This document shows, one piece after another, positions 10,313-20,042 of a DNA stretch of 64,000 nucleotides. A program made the translations under genes and the position numbers. Every line of letters starts with the position of its first letter. The stretch's first letter is position 1. The notes beneath the pieces are model-generated. The model did no database searches. It was not told the DNA's origin and saw nothing but the letters and a program-made list of their open reading frames with translations. This DNA comes from Streptomyces sp. WM4235 (lineage in GTDB: Bacteria > Actinomycetota > Actinomycetes > Streptomycetales > Streptomycetaceae): NCBI RefSeq assembly GCF_001279725.1, contig NZ_LGDE01000458.1, forward strand, positions 62,001 through 126,000. The letters are read 5' to 3'.

Positions 10313-11395
10313 GTGAGCGAGAAGAGCCCGAGGCTGCGCGCCGAGCTGGACGGCATCCCCACCTACAAGCCGGGCAAGCCCGCGGCCGCGGGTGGGCCCG
10401 TCGCGTTCAAGCTGTCCTCGAACGAGAATCCGTACCCGCCGCTGCCCGGGGTCCTGGAGACGGCCGTCGCGGCGGCCGGCCGTTTCAACCGCTACCCGGA
10501 CATGGCCTGCACCGGCCTGGTGAACGAGCTCGCGGAGCGGTTCGGGGTACCGGTCGAGCACATCGCCACGGGCACCGGCTCGGTCGGCGTGGCCCAGTCG
10601 CTGATCCAATCGACGGCCGGTCCGGGCGACGAGGTCATCTACGCGTGGCGGTCCTTCGAGGCGTACCCGATCATCACGCAGATCTCGGGCGCCACGTCCG
10701 TGCAGGTGCCGCTGACCGACGGGGACGTGCACGACCTGGACGCGATGTACGCCGCGATCACCGAGCGGACCCGTCTGATTTTCGTCTGCAACCCCAACAA
10801 CCCCACGGGTACCGCGGTGCGCCGGGCGGAGCTGGAGCGGTTCCTGGACCGGGTGCCCTCGGACATCCTGGTGGTGCTGGACGAGGCCTACCGCGAGTTC
10901 GTGCGCGACACGGACGTGCCGGACGGCATCGAGCTCTACCGTGACCGCCCCAACGTGTGCGTGTTGCGTACGTTCTCCAAGGCTTACGGGCTGGCCGGCC
11001 TGCGTGTCGGTTTCGCGGTGGCGCACGAGCCGGTCGCCGCGGCGCTGCGCAAGACGGCGGTTCCGTTCGGTGTCAGCCAGCTCGCACAGGACGCGGCGGT
11101 CGCCTCGCTGCGGGCCGAGGACGAGCTGATGGGCCGGGTCGGCGCGCTGGTGGGCGAGCGGGCGCGGGTGCACGCCACGCTGCTCGCGCAGGGCTGGACG
11201 GTGGTCCCGGAGACGCAGGCCAACTTCGTGTGGCTGCGGCTGGGGGAGCGGACCGCCGAGTTCGCGGCGGCCTGCGAGAAGGCCGGTGTGGTGGTCCGGC
11301 CCTTCGCGGGCGAGGGCCTGCGGGTCACGATCGGTGAGACCGAGGCGAACGACCTCTTCCTGCACGCGGCGGAGGCGTTCCTCAAGGAGTTGTAG
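10313..11395 (+). CDS. HisC-like PLP-dependent aminotransferase
   Basis: A 360-residue fold-type I aminotransferase of the histidinol-phosphate/aromatic group. Family marks are [32 protein letters not shown] and the Schiff-base lysine K223 in [18 protein letters not shown] 10313 has GGAGGA 6-12 bases upstream. There are no his genes around it, so it is probably the stand-alone Streptomyces paralogue that acts on aromatic or histidinol phosphate substrates (often named hisC2 or pat) rather than the his-operon enzyme. The start is divergent from the LacI-type regulator. Confidence 0.9.
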   Translation: MSEKSPRLRAELDGIPTYKPGKPAAAGGPVAFKLSSNENPYPPLPGVLETAVAAAGRFNRYPDMACTGLVNELAERFGVPVEHIATGTGSVGVAQSLIQSTAGPGDEVIYAWRSFEAYPIITQISGATSVQVPLTDGDVHDLDAMYAAITERTRLIFVCNPNNPTGTAVRRAELERFLDRVPSDILVVLDEAYREFVRDTDVPDGIELYRDRPNVCVLRTFSKAYGLAGLRVGFAVAHEPVAAALRKTAVPFGVSQLAQDAAVASLRAEDELMGRVGALVGERARVHATLLAQGWTVVPETQANFVWLRLGERTAEFAAACEKAGVVVRPFAGEGLRVTIGETEANDLFLHAAEAFLKEL

Positions 11396-11476
11396 GGGCT
11401 GTAGCAGCTGCGAGGGCCGTACGGGCTTCAAGAGCTGTACGGGCTCCAGGAGCGGGCAGGAGCCCGCGGGACTCGA

Positions 11477-11845
11477 CTACGCGAGTTCCACGCGGATGGG
11501 GTCGCCGTCGCGGACGGTGGCCAGCAGGCGGGGGTCGCCGTCGAACGAGCCGAGCACGTTGCACGGGCTCGCCAGGCGACTCTCGCCTTCGCGCGAGATG
11601 GGCGTGGGGCCGTAGGGCAGCGCGAGAGCGTCGCCATCGGTCCAGAACGCCACGGTGCCCGGGTCGACCACCTGTCGGGCGTCGTGTTCCAGGGCCACGG
11701 AGATTCCGGTGTCGAAGTAGACCTCTTCGCCCCAGGTGTTGGCGGAGGCGGAGATCGGGAGTGCCTCCGTCAGGGCCTTGCTGGTCGGGGTCTCGTCGAG
11801 CGTCGCGGTGAGCTGACCCGCGGGCCAGGAGATTCGAATCTTCAT
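11477..11845 (-). CDS. Cyclophilin-like fold protein
   Basis: A 122-residue protein starting MKIRISWPAGQLTATLDETP, with the conserved segment ANTWGEEVYFDTGISV and GPTPISREGE typical of the small cyclophilin-like (TM1367/DUF369-type) family. The family has a cyclophilin-like beta barrel, but prolyl isomerase activity is not established. ATG 11845 is used; a start three codons upstream (11854) would fall inside an inverted repeat that looks like the operator. It is divergent from cydA. Confidence 0.75.
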   Translation of the reverse strand: MKIRISWPAGQLTATLDETPTSKALTEALPISASANTWGEEVYFDTGISVALEHDARQVVDPGTVAFWTDGDALALPYGPTPISREGESRLASPCNVLGSFDGDPRLLATVRDGDPIRVELA

Positions 11846-11851
11846 GGGGCG

Positions 11852-11872
11852 CATTCAACAATCTGTTGAATG
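11852..11872. promoter_or_regulatory. Inverted repeat CATTCAACA-N3-TGTTGAATG
   Basis: Perfect 9-bp arms separated by ATC, ending 7 bases before the cyclophilin-like start codon. Its size and symmetry resemble a MarR- or TetR-type operator. No regulator gene lies next to it, so the cognate protein is unknown. Confidence 0.55.
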
Positions 11873-11934
11873 TATTGGCTAGAGAGGACCCCGCTCAAGA
11901 GTCCGAAAACGATGTGCGCCATAATGCTTGTGAA

Positions 11935-11950
11935 TGTGAACGCGTTCACA
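11935..11950. promoter_or_regulatory. Rex operator (ROP) upstream of cydA
   Basis: TGTGAACGCGTTCACA is a perfect match to the known S. coelicolor Rex operator consensus. Rex is an NADH/NAD+-sensing repressor of cydABCD. The site lies about 86 bases before the cydA start, within a promoter-like stretch (CATAAT at 11920-11925 could be a -10). Confidence 0.95.
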
Positions 11951-12035
11951 AGCGTGTCCTGCTTTGTCCCGTATTGAGCAGTACACAACAGGCAAACTGC
12001 GGCTGTGACCACGGCGACACGAAGGAGACGACGAC

Positions 12036-13541
12036 GTGGACCAAGCTCTGGCGCCAGAGACCCTGGCGCGATGGCAGTTCGGCATCACCACCGTCTACCA
12101 CTTCCTCTTCGTCCCCCTGACGATCTCGCTCGCCGCGCTGGTCGCGATCTTGCAGACCGCCTGGGTGCGGACCGAGAAGGAGAAGTACCTCAAGGCCACG
12201 AAGTTCTGGGGCAAGCTCTTCCTGATCAACATCGCGATGGGTGTGGTCACGGGCATCGTCCAGGAATTCCAGTTCGGCATGAACTGGTCCGACTACTCGC
12301 GGTTCGTCGGTGACGTCTTCGGGGCGCCGCTGGCCTTCGAGGCCCTGATCGCCTTCTTCTTCGAGTCCACGTTCATCGGCTTGTGGATCTTCGGGTGGGA
12401 CAAGCTGCCGAAGAAGATCCACCTGGCCTGCATCTGGATGGTGTCGATCGGCACCATCCTCTCCGCGTACTTCATCCTCGCGGCCAATTCCTGGATGCAG
12501 CACCCGGTCGGCTACCGCATCAACGAGAAGACCGGGCGGGCCGAGCTCACCGACTTCCTGCTCGTCCTGACGCAGAACACCGCCCTGGCGCAGGTGTTCC
12601 ACACCCTCACCGCCGCCCTGCTGACCGGGGGCGCGTTCATGGTGGGCATCGCCGCGTACCACCTGCTGCGCAAGAAGCACATCCCGGTGATGCGCACCTC
12701 ACTGCGGCTGGGCCTGATCGCCGTCGTGGTCGGCGGTCTGCTCACCGCGGTGAGCGGCGACACCCTCGCCAAGATCATGTACAAGCAGCAGCCGATGAAG
12801 ATGGCAGCAGCCGAGGCACTGTGGGACGGCGAGAAGGGCGCGCCCTTCTCGATCTTCGCCTACGGCGACGTCGACAAGGGTCACAACAAGGTCGCCATAG
12901 AGGTGCCCGGCCTGCTGTCCTTCCTCGCGGACAACACCTTCGACTCCTACGTGCCCGGCATCAACGACGTGAACAAGGCCGAGCAGGAGAAGTACGGGCC
13001 CGGCGACTACCGGCCCGAGGTCCCCGTCGCGTACTGGGGCTTCCGCTGGATGATCGGGTTCGGCATGGCCTCCTTCACCATCGGGGCCATCGGCCTCTGG
13101 CTGACGCGACGCAAGTTCATGCTGCCGCCGGCCCTGCGCACCGGTGAGGACGAACGGCCCCACCTGGTGCTCTTCAGGAAGGCGCTGAGTCCCCGCTTCA
13201 CCCGCCTGTACTGGCTCACCGCGATCTGGACGCTCGGCTTCCCGCTGATCGCCAACTCCTGGGGCTGGATCTTCACCGAGATGGGCCGCCAGCCGTGGGT
13301 GGTCTACGGAGTCCTGCGCACCCGTGACGCCGTCTCCCCCAGCGTCTCGCAGGGCGAGGTCATCACGTCGATGCTCGTCTTCACGGCCCTCTACGCGGTG
13401 CTCGCCGTGATCGAGGTCAAGCTGCTCGTGAAGTACGTCAAGACCGGCCCCCCCGAACTCACGGAAGCCGACCTCAACCCGCCCACCAAGATCGGCGGGG
13501 ACGACAAGAACTCCGACCGGCCGATGGCCTTCTCGTACTGA
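12036..13541 (+). CDS. cydA: Cytochrome bd oxidase subunit I
   Basis: A 501-residue quinol oxidase subunit that reduces O2 to water at high affinity. Heme ligands can be placed as H22 (TTVYHFLF), H189 (QVFHTLTAAL) and M416 (FTEMGRQPW). The region between helices 6 and 7 is compact, as in the short-Q-loop class. GTG 12036 has GAAGGAG 8-9 bases upstream. It is the first gene of cydA-cydB-cydCD and is expected to be induced by low oxygen through relief of Rex repression. Confidence 0.98.
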   Translation: MDQALAPETLARWQFGITTVYHFLFVPLTISLAALVAILQTAWVRTEKEKYLKATKFWGKLFLINIAMGVVTGIVQEFQFGMNWSDYSRFVGDVFGAPLAFEALIAFFFESTFIGLWIFGWDKLPKKIHLACIWMVSIGTILSAYFILAANSWMQHPVGYRINEKTGRAELTDFLLVLTQNTALAQVFHTLTAALLTGGAFMVGIAAYHLLRKKHIPVMRTSLRLGLIAVVVGGLLTAVSGDTLAKIMYKQQPMKMAAAEALWDGEKGAPFSIFAYGDVDKGHNKVAIEVPGLLSFLADNTFDSYVPGINDVNKAEQEKYGPGDYRPEVPVAYWGFRWMIGFGMASFTIGAIGLWLTRRKFMLPPALRTGEDERPHLVLFRKALSPRFTRLYWLTAIWTLGFPLIANSWGWIFTEMGRQPWVVYGVLRTRDAVSPSVSQGEVITSMLVFTALYAVLAVIEVKLLVKYVKTGPPELTEADLNPPTKIGGDDKNSDRPMAFSY

Positions 13542-13559
13542 GGCTGAGGAGACCACACC

Positions 13560-14561
13560 ATGCAACTTCAAGACGTCTGGTTCGTGCTCATCGCCGTCCT
13601 GTGGATCGGCTACTTCTTCCTGGAGGGCTTCGACTTCGGGATCGGCGTACTCACCAAGCTGCTCGCCCGCGACCGTACGGAGAAGCGGGTCCTGATCAAT
13701 ACGATCGGGCCCGTGTGGGACGGCAACGAGGTCTGGCTGCTCACCGCCGGCGGTGCCACCTTCGCCGCCTTCCCCGAGTGGTACGCGACGCTCTTCTCCG
13801 GCTTCTACCTGCCGCTGCTGATCATCCTGGTCTGCCTCATCGTCCGTGGCGTCGCCTTCGAGTACCGCCACAAGCGTCCCGAGGACAAGTGGCAGACCAA
13901 CTGGGAACACGCGATCTTCTGGACCTCGCTGATTCCCGCGTTCCTGTGGGGCGTGGCCTTCGCCAACATCGTGCGCGGCGTGAAGATCGACCAGCACAAG
14001 GAGTACGTCGGTACCTTCCTCGACCTGCTCAACGGGTACGCGATCCTCGGCGGCCTGGTCACCCTCACCCTGTTCACCTTCCACGGCGCGGTGTTCGCCT
14101 CGCTCAAGACCGTCGGTGACATCCGGGACCGCTCGCGGAGCCTGGCGACCCGGCTGGGTGTGGTCACCGCCGTGCTGGCCCTGGTCTTCCTGACCTGGAC
14201 CCAGGTCTCGCGAGGTGACGGCAAGAGCCTGATCGCCATGGCCGTCGCGGTCGTGGCGCTGCTCGCGGCGCTCGGCTTCAACCTGGCCGGCCGTGAGGGA
14301 TGGTCGTTCGCCCTGTCGGGGGTCACCATCGCCTCCGCCGTCGCGATGCTCTTCCTGACGCTCTTCCCGAACGTCATGCCGTCCTCGTTGAACGACGCCT
14401 GGAGCCTCACCGTCGACAACGCCTCGTCCACCCCTTACACCCTGAAGATCATGACCTGGCTCGCGGTGGTGGCCACCCCGGTCGTCGTGCTCTACCAGGG
14501 CTGGACCTACTGGGTGTTCCGCAAGCGCATCGGTACGCAGCACATCGTTGACGCGCACTGA
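13560..14561 (+). CDS. cydB: Cytochrome bd oxidase subunit II
   Basis: A 333-residue membrane subunit of cytochrome bd. The N-terminal family signature is LWIGYFFLEGFDFGIGVL, followed by GPVWDGNEVWL, and about nine hydrophobic helices. It starts 18 bases after the cydA stop with GAGGAG upstream, so the pair is co-translated. The C-terminal region (QGWTYWVFRKRIG) is typical of the family. Confidence 0.98.
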   Translation: MQLQDVWFVLIAVLWIGYFFLEGFDFGIGVLTKLLARDRTEKRVLINTIGPVWDGNEVWLLTAGGATFAAFPEWYATLFSGFYLPLLIILVCLIVRGVAFEYRHKRPEDKWQTNWEHAIFWTSLIPAFLWGVAFANIVRGVKIDQHKEYVGTFLDLLNGYAILGGLVTLTLFTFHGAVFASLKTVGDIRDRSRSLATRLGVVTAVLALVFLTWTQVSRGDGKSLIAMAVAVVALLAALGFNLAGREGWSFALSGVTIASAVAMLFLTLFPNVMPSSLNDAWSLTVDNASSTPYTLKIMTWLAVVATPVVVLYQGWTYWVFRKRIGTQHIVDAH

Positions 14562-14626
14562 GCCGCTGACCGTCCCGGGCTCTTCGAGCCGGACAGCCCG
14601 TGCCTGCCTGACCCTGCCGAGGGGAT

Positions 14627-14640
14627 GTTTCACGTGAAAC
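14627..14640. other. parS: parS 3, overlapping the cydCD start
   Basis: Perfect GTTTCACGTGAAAC. The GTG at 14634-14636 within the palindrome is the best-supported start codon of cydCD. Confidence 0.95.
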
Positions 14641-17600
14641 CGATCGACCCGCGCCTGCTGCGGTACGCCCGCTCCACTCGTCTCTTCCTGGGCGCGGTGG
14701 TGGCCCTCGGGCTGGCCGGGGCGGGGCTGGTCATCGGTCAGGCGATGCTCATCGCCGAGATCGTGGTCGGTGCCTTCGAGGAGGGGCTGGGCGGTGAGGC
14801 GCTCCGGACGCCACTGCTGCTGCTCGCGGCGGTGGCGCTGGGGCGCGGGCTGATCGCCTGGCTCACGGAGCTGGCCGCACACCGGGCCAGTGCCGCGGTC
14901 AAGTCCGAACTGCGGGGGCGACTGCTGGACCGAGCCGCCGATCTGGGGCCCGGATGGCTGAGCGGGCAACGCACGGGATCGCTGGTGGCGCTGGCCACCC
15001 GGGGCGTGGACGCCCTCGACGACTACTTCTCCCGCTACCTGCCCCAACTGGGGCTCGCGGTCGTCGTGCCGGTGGCGGTGCTCGCGCGGATCGTCACCGA
15101 GGACTGGGTGTCGGCGGCCATCATCGTCGTCACCCTGCCGCTGATCCCGCTGTTCATGATCCTCATCGGCATGGCCACCCAGTCCCGGATGGACCGCCAG
15201 TGGCGGCTGCTCTCGCGGCTGTCGGGGCATTTCCTGGACGTGGTGGAGGGCCTTGCGACCCTGAAGGTCTTCGGCCGTGCCAAGGCCCAGGCCGAATCGA
15301 TCCGCAAGATCACCGACGACTACCGGCAGGCCACGATGCGGACGCTGCGCATCGCCTTCCTCTCCTCCTTCGCCCTGGAACTCCTCGCCACGCTGTCGGT
15401 GGCCCTGGTGGCCGTGACCATCGGCATGCGGCTCGTGCACGGGGACCTCGACCTGTACACCGGACTCGTCATCCTGATCCTGGCCCCGGAGGCCTATCTG
15501 CCGCTGCGCCAGGTGGGGGCGCAGTACCACGCGGCGGCCGAGGGCTTGGCCGCCGCCGAGGAGATCTTCGAGGTGCTGGAGACCCCGGTCGCGCGGGGTG
15601 GCGGTTCGGTCGTCCCGCCGGCGGGCACCCCGCTTCGCATCGCGCTGGACGGTGTGGCCGTCCGGTACGAGGGCCGGGGCGAGGACTCGCCCGGACCGGT
15701 GTCGCTGGTCGTCGAACCGGGCGAGTGCGTGGCCCTCACCGGGCCGAGCGGCGCGGGCAAGTCCACGCTGTTGCAGGTACTGCTGGGATTCGTGGAGCCG
15801 ACCGCCGGGCGGGTGGCCGTCGCGGGCGTGGACCTGGCCGATCTGGCGCCCGAGCAGTGGCGTGAGCGGATCGCGTGGGTGCCGCAGCGGCCGCACCTGT
15901 TCGCGGGGACGATCGCGGAGAACGTGCGACTGGCCAGGCCGGACGCGTCCGACGACGCCGTCGCCGAGGCCCTCGCGGACGCCGGGGCACGGGAGTTCGT
16001 GAGCGCGCTGCCCCGTGGCGCGGACACGGTACTCGGCGAGGGCGGGGTGGGGCTGTCCGCCGGCCAGCGTCAGCGCCTGGCACTGGCCCGGGCCTTCCTG
16101 GCGGACCGGCCGGTACTCCTGCTGGACGAGCCGACCGCCGCGTTGGACGGGGAGACCGAGGCCGCCGTCGTCGAGGCCGTACGGAAGCTCGCGGTCGGGC
16201 GGACCGTCCTGCTGGTGGTGCACCGGCCGGCGCTGCTGGCTGTCGCGGACCGTGTCGTGGTCGTGGGGGCGGGCCCGGCGGGCTCCTCCCCCGTGGCGGA
16301 CACGCCCACGCCCGCAGGGATCCCGCGGGGAGCGGGACCGGTTCGGGACACGGAACCGGCCGATCCCGGCGAGTGGATCCTCGGCGTCGCGTCCGAGGGC
16401 GCCGCGAAGGAAGCGGGCACCGACGCGGGCGGGCGCGATCCGCTCCGGCGGGTGCGCGAGGTGGCCGCGGCCTGGCAGGGGCGGTTCCGGCTCGGGCTGC
16501 TGCTCGGCGCGCTGGCCGTCGGGTGCGGTGTCGGTCTGATGGCCGTCTCCGGATGGCTGATCTCTCGGGCCTCGGAGCAACCGCCGGTCCTTTACTTGAT
16601 GATGGCGGTCACGGCGACCCGTGCCTTCGGCATCGGGCGCGCCATCTTCCGCTACGCCGAACGGCTGGTGTCGCACGACGCCGTCCTGCGGATGCTCGCC
16701 GATCTGCGGGTCTCGGTGTTCCGGCGGTTGGAGCGGATCGCCCCGGCCGGACTGCGCGAACAGCGGCGCGGGGACCTCCTGTCCCGGCTGGTGGCCGACG
16801 CGGACGCCCTGCAGGACTACTGGTTGCGCTGGCTCCTTCCCGTCGGCACGGCGGTACTCGTCGGCACCGGCTCGGTGGTCTTCACCGCCTGGCTGCTGCC
16901 GGAAGCCGGCGCCGCGCTCGCCGTCGGCCTGCTCGCGGCCGGTGTCGGGGTGCCCCTGGTCAGCGGCGCCGTCGCCCGCCGCGCCGAACGCCGGCTGGCG
17001 CCCGCCCGAGGACGGCTCGCCACCCGGGTGGCCGACCTGCTGACCGGTACCGCCGAGTTGACCGTCGCCGGTGCGTTGGAGGGGCGGAAGGCCGCCGTGC
17101 GTGCGAGCGACCGGGGGCTGACCGACATCGCCTGGCGGGGCGCGGCCGCGACGGGGCTCGGCGGTGGACTGTCCGCCCTGGTGTGCGGTCTGACCGTGGT
17201 GGTCGCCGCCCTCTTCGGCGCGAACGCCGTGGTCGACGGCCGGCTGTCCGGGGTGACGATGGCGGTGATCGTGCTGACTCCGTTGGCCGCCTTCGAGGCC
17301 GTCACCGGACTTCCGCTCGCGGTGCAGTACCGGCAGCGGGTGCGCCGCAGTGCCGAGCGGGTCTACGAGGTCATCGACGCGCCGGCTCCGGTCGCCGAAC
17401 CGGACCGGCCGCACGCGATGCCCGTCTCGCCCTTCCCCCTGCGGGTGACGGGGCTCACCGCCCGGCACCCCGGCCAGGAGCGGGACGCGCTGGAGGGACT
17501 CGACCTGACGTTGGAGGCCGGCCGCCGTGTCGCGGTCGTCGGGCCGTCGGGCTCGGGCAAGACCACGCTGGCACAGGTCCTGCTGCGATTCCTGGACCAG

Positions 17601-18212
17601 AGCCAGGGCTCGTACACCCTGGGCGGGGTCGACACGCGCTCGCTCGCCGGCGACGACGTGCGGCGGATCGTGGGCCTGTGTGCCCAGGACGCGCACATCT
17701 TCGACAGTTCGGTACGGGAGAACCTGCGCCTGGCCCGCACCGACGCGACCGAGGCGCAGCTGAGGCAGGCGCTCGCCGCGGCGCGACTGCTGGAATGGGC
17801 CGACGGGCTTCCCGACGGTCTGGACACCCTCGTCGGCGAACACGGGGAGCGGATCTCCGGCGGTCAGCGCCAACGGCTGGCCCTGGCCCGGGCGCTGCTC
17901 GCGGACTTCCCCGTCCTGGTCCTGGACGAGCCGGCCGAGCACCTCGACCTCGCGACGGCGGACGCGCTGACCGCGGACCTGTTGGCGGCCACCGAGGGCC
18001 GGACCACGGTGCTGATCACACACCGCTTGGCCGGCCTGGAGGCGGTGGACGAGGTGATCGTCCTGGATCGGGGCGCGGTCGTACAGCGTGGCGGGTACGA
18101 GGAGCTGGCCGTCATCGAGGGGCCACTGCGGCGGCTCCTGGAGCGGGAACGGGAGGCGGACGCACTGCCGGCCGGGAACAGCAGGCCGACTTTCCCCAAT
18201 AAAGTGGACTAA
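14634..18212 (+). CDS. cydCD: CydD-CydC fused heterodimer-type ABC exporter
   Basis: A single 1192-residue chain joins CydD-like and CydC-like halves, which are separate genes in E. coli. The exporter moves thiols (glutathione/cysteine in E. coli) and heme-related cargo needed for cytochrome bd assembly. Half 1 has six TM helices, Walker A GPSGAGKST (about 370) and signature LSAGQRQRLALARA (about 474). Half 2 repeats this with GPSGSGKTT (about 970) and ISGGQRQRLALARA (about 1074). GTG 14634 is chosen because GAGGGG ends 9 bases upstream; ATG 14625 would have no spacing. A parS palindrome covers the start codon. Confidence 0.95.
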   Translation: MKPIDPRLLRYARSTRLFLGAVVALGLAGAGLVIGQAMLIAEIVVGAFEEGLGGEALRTPLLLLAAVALGRGLIAWLTELAAHRASAAVKSELRGRLLDRAADLGPGWLSGQRTGSLVALATRGVDALDDYFSRYLPQLGLAVVVPVAVLARIVTEDWVSAAIIVVTLPLIPLFMILIGMATQSRMDRQWRLLSRLSGHFLDVVEGLATLKVFGRAKAQAESIRKITDDYRQATMRTLRIAFLSSFALELLATLSVALVAVTIGMRLVHGDLDLYTGLVILILAPEAYLPLRQVGAQYHAAAEGLAAAEEIFEVLETPVARGGGSVVPPAGTPLRIALDGVAVRYEGRGEDSPGPVSLVVEPGECVALTGPSGAGKSTLLQVLLGFVEPTAGRVAVAGVDLADLAPEQWRERIAWVPQRPHLFAGTIAENVRLARPDASDDAVAEALADAGAREFVSALPRGADTVLGEGGVGLSAGQRQRLALARAFLADRPVLLLDEPTAALDGETEAAVVEAVRKLAVGRTVLLVVHRPALLAVADRVVVVGAGPAGSSPVADTPTPAGIPRGAGPVRDTEPADPGEWILGVASEGAAKEAGTDAGGRDPLRRVREVAAAWQGRFRLGLLLGALAVGCGVGLMAVSGWLISRASEQPPVLYLMMAVTATRAFGIGRAIFRYAERLVSHDAVLRMLADLRVSVFRRLERIAPAGLREQRRGDLLSRLVADADALQDYWLRWLLPVGTAVLVGTGSVVFTAWLLPEAGAALAVGLLAAGVGVPLVSGAVARRAERRLAPARGRLATRVADLLTGTAELTVAGALEGRKAAVRASDRGLTDIAWRGAAATGLGGGLSALVCGLTVVVAALFGANAVVDGRLSGVTMAVIVLTPLAAFEAVTGLPLAVQYRQRVRRSAERVYEVIDAPAPVAEPDRPHAMPVSPFPLRVTGLTARHPGQERDALEGLDLTLEAGRRVAVVGPSGSGKTTLAQVLLRFLDQSQGSYTLGGVDTRSLAGDDVRRIVGLCAQDAHIFDSSVRENLRLARTDATEAQLRQALAAARLLEWADGLPDGLDTLVGEHGERISGGQRQRLALARALLADFPVLVLDEPAEHLDLATADALTADLLAATEGRTTVLITHRLAGLEAVDEVIVLDRGAVVQRGGYEELAVIEGPLRRLLEREREADALPAGNSRPTFPNKVD

Positions 18213-18226
18213 CTAGGCTCAAGGGC

Positions 18227-19963
18227 ATGTCAGTGCAGGAGTCTCAGGAACCACCGGAACCATCACGGAGAACACCCGACCCGCTGGAGGCCGCCACCCA
18301 GGCCACCAGGAGTCTGCAGGGCCTCTCCACCGAGCTCACCGCCCGGGTGCCGCAACTGCTGGAGGCCATGCGCTCGGTCGGTACGGGCCTTGAACTGCAC
18401 TCCACCCTCGACCGCATCTGCGAGACGGCCGCCGAGCTGGCGGACGCCCGCTACGCGGCGATCGGCGTCGTCGACACCGAGGGCCGCGGGCTCTCGGACT
18501 TCGTCACCTTCGGCATCAACACCGAGACGGCACGGAAGATCGGCCATCGTCCGGACGGGAAGCGGGGCCTGCTCGGCGCACTCATCTCCCACCCGGACAC
18601 CGTGCGGCTCGCCGACCTCACGAAGGATCCCCGGTCGTCGGGCTTCCCGGCCCATCACCCGCCCATGAAGACCTTCCTCGGCGTCCCGATCCGGGTGCAA
18701 GGCGAGATCTTCGGCAATCTGTACCTCGCCGAGAAGAACGGCGGCGGCGAGTTCAACGACTACGACGTGCACATGGTCCGCGTGCTGGCCACCGAGGCGG
18801 GCATCGCCATCGGCAACGCCCGGTTGTACGAGGCCGCCACCCAGCGCGAGCGGTGGATCGACGGCTCGGTGGCCGTCACCACGGCCCTGTTGTCCGGCGG
18901 GGACGCGGACGACGCCCTCGCGGTGGTGGCCGAGCAGGCCCGCCGGTTGGCCGACTCCGCGGCCGGGATCGTGCTGCTGCCGGCCGAGGACGGCGGGATG
19001 GAGATCGTCGCCGTGTCCGCCGAGAACCCGGCGACCTCGCTCGGAGTGGTCATCCCCGCCGAGAGCCCGGTGGTGGACAAGCTACTGCGGGGCGAGCCCG
19101 TCTTCGTGGACGACGCCTCCTCCGACCCCCGCATGATCGGCAAGCTGACCAGCCAGTACGGGCCCTGCATGATGCTGCCGCTCCACAGCGGCGGACGGGT
19201 GCTCGGAGCCCTGGTCACCCCGCGGGCGCGCGGCAAGCGGCCCTTCACCGAGTCCGAGCGGACCCTGGCGACCCAGTTCGCCTCGCAGGCCGCCCTCGCG
19301 CTGATGATGGCCGAGGCCCAGCGCGACCGGGAGCGGCTCGCGGTGTTCGAGGATCGCGACCGCATCGCCCGTGATCTGCACGACCTGGTGATCCAGCGGC
19401 TGTTCGCCACCGGAATGATGTTGGAGGGCGCGCAGCGCCGGTCCCTCGTCCCGGAGGTCAGCGACGGGGTCGGGAAGGCCGTGGACGAACTGGACGTCAC
19501 GATCCAGGAGATCCGCACCGCGATCTTCGCCCTCCAGCAGGGACCGGCGGAGGCCCCTTCGGGATTGCGCACCCGGGTACTGCGAGAGATCAACATGGCC
19601 GCCGTCCCCCTCGGCTTCAAGCCCGCGCACCGATTCCTCGGCCCGATCGACGCGGTCGTGGGTGAGCTGGTCGGCAAGAACCTGATCGCGGCGCTCCGCG
19701 AGGCACTGTCGAACGCGTTCCGGCACTCCGAGGCGTCCCGGATCGAAGTGGTCCTGGACTCCACCATCCACCTTGCCGACGGCCGGCCCGGCGTCCGGTT
19801 GGAGGTGGCGGACGACGGGGTGGGCATCGCCGAGGGCGGCCGCCGCAGCGGGCTGAGGAACCTGCGCCGTCGAGCCGAGTCGCTGGGCGGGTCGAGCTCG
19901 TACGGCCCGGGAATCGGCGAGGACGGCGGCGGGACCACCCTGGTCTGGGAGGCCCCGCTCTGA
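18227..19963 (+). CDS. Sensor histidine kinase with two GAF domains
   Basis: A 578-residue soluble kinase. GAF 1 spans about 60-200 (GTGLELHSTLDRICETAAEL), GAF 2 about 210-360, followed by a HisKA_3 dimerisation box with H385 in RDLHDLVIQRLFATG and a C-terminal HATPase (LRNLRRRAESLGG). The plan matches the DevS/DosT/OsdK group of oxygen or redox sensors. Its start is 14 bases after cydCD, so it probably reads out the same redox conditions; heme binding in GAF 1 is inferred only from similarity. No response regulator is adjacent, so its partner is elsewhere. TAGGCT at 18214-18219 could also give a separate leaderless transcript. Confidence 0.9.
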   Translation: MSVQESQEPPEPSRRTPDPLEAATQATRSLQGLSTELTARVPQLLEAMRSVGTGLELHSTLDRICETAAELADARYAAIGVVDTEGRGLSDFVTFGINTETARKIGHRPDGKRGLLGALISHPDTVRLADLTKDPRSSGFPAHHPPMKTFLGVPIRVQGEIFGNLYLAEKNGGGEFNDYDVHMVRVLATEAGIAIGNARLYEAATQRERWIDGSVAVTTALLSGGDADDALAVVAEQARRLADSAAGIVLLPAEDGGMEIVAVSAENPATSLGVVIPAESPVVDKLLRGEPVFVDDASSDPRMIGKLTSQYGPCMMLPLHSGGRVLGALVTPRARGKRPFTESERTLATQFASQAALALMMAEAQRDRERLAVFEDRDRIARDLHDLVIQRLFATGMMLEGAQRRSLVPEVSDGVGKAVDELDVTIQEIRTAIFALQQGPAEAPSGLRTRVLREINMAAVPLGFKPAHRFLGPIDAVVGELVGKNLIAALREALSNAFRHSEASRIEVVLDSTIHLADGRPGVRLEVADDGVGIAEGGRRSGLRNLRRRAESLGGSSSYGPGIGEDGGGTTLVWEAPL

Positions 19964-20042
19964 GTGCCCGACGCCGGTCCCGCCGTCCCGCTGTCAGCGC
20001 CGGCCCGGCTGCTCCCCGGCCCGGCCGCTTCCGGTTCGGCTC

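Noticed and set aside
12699..18023. A 1774-codon open frame on the minus strand opposite cydA-cydB-cydCD
   Set aside because: It is antisense to three well-supported genes; its composition (Arg, Gly, His, Gln-rich) is typical of a shadow frame.
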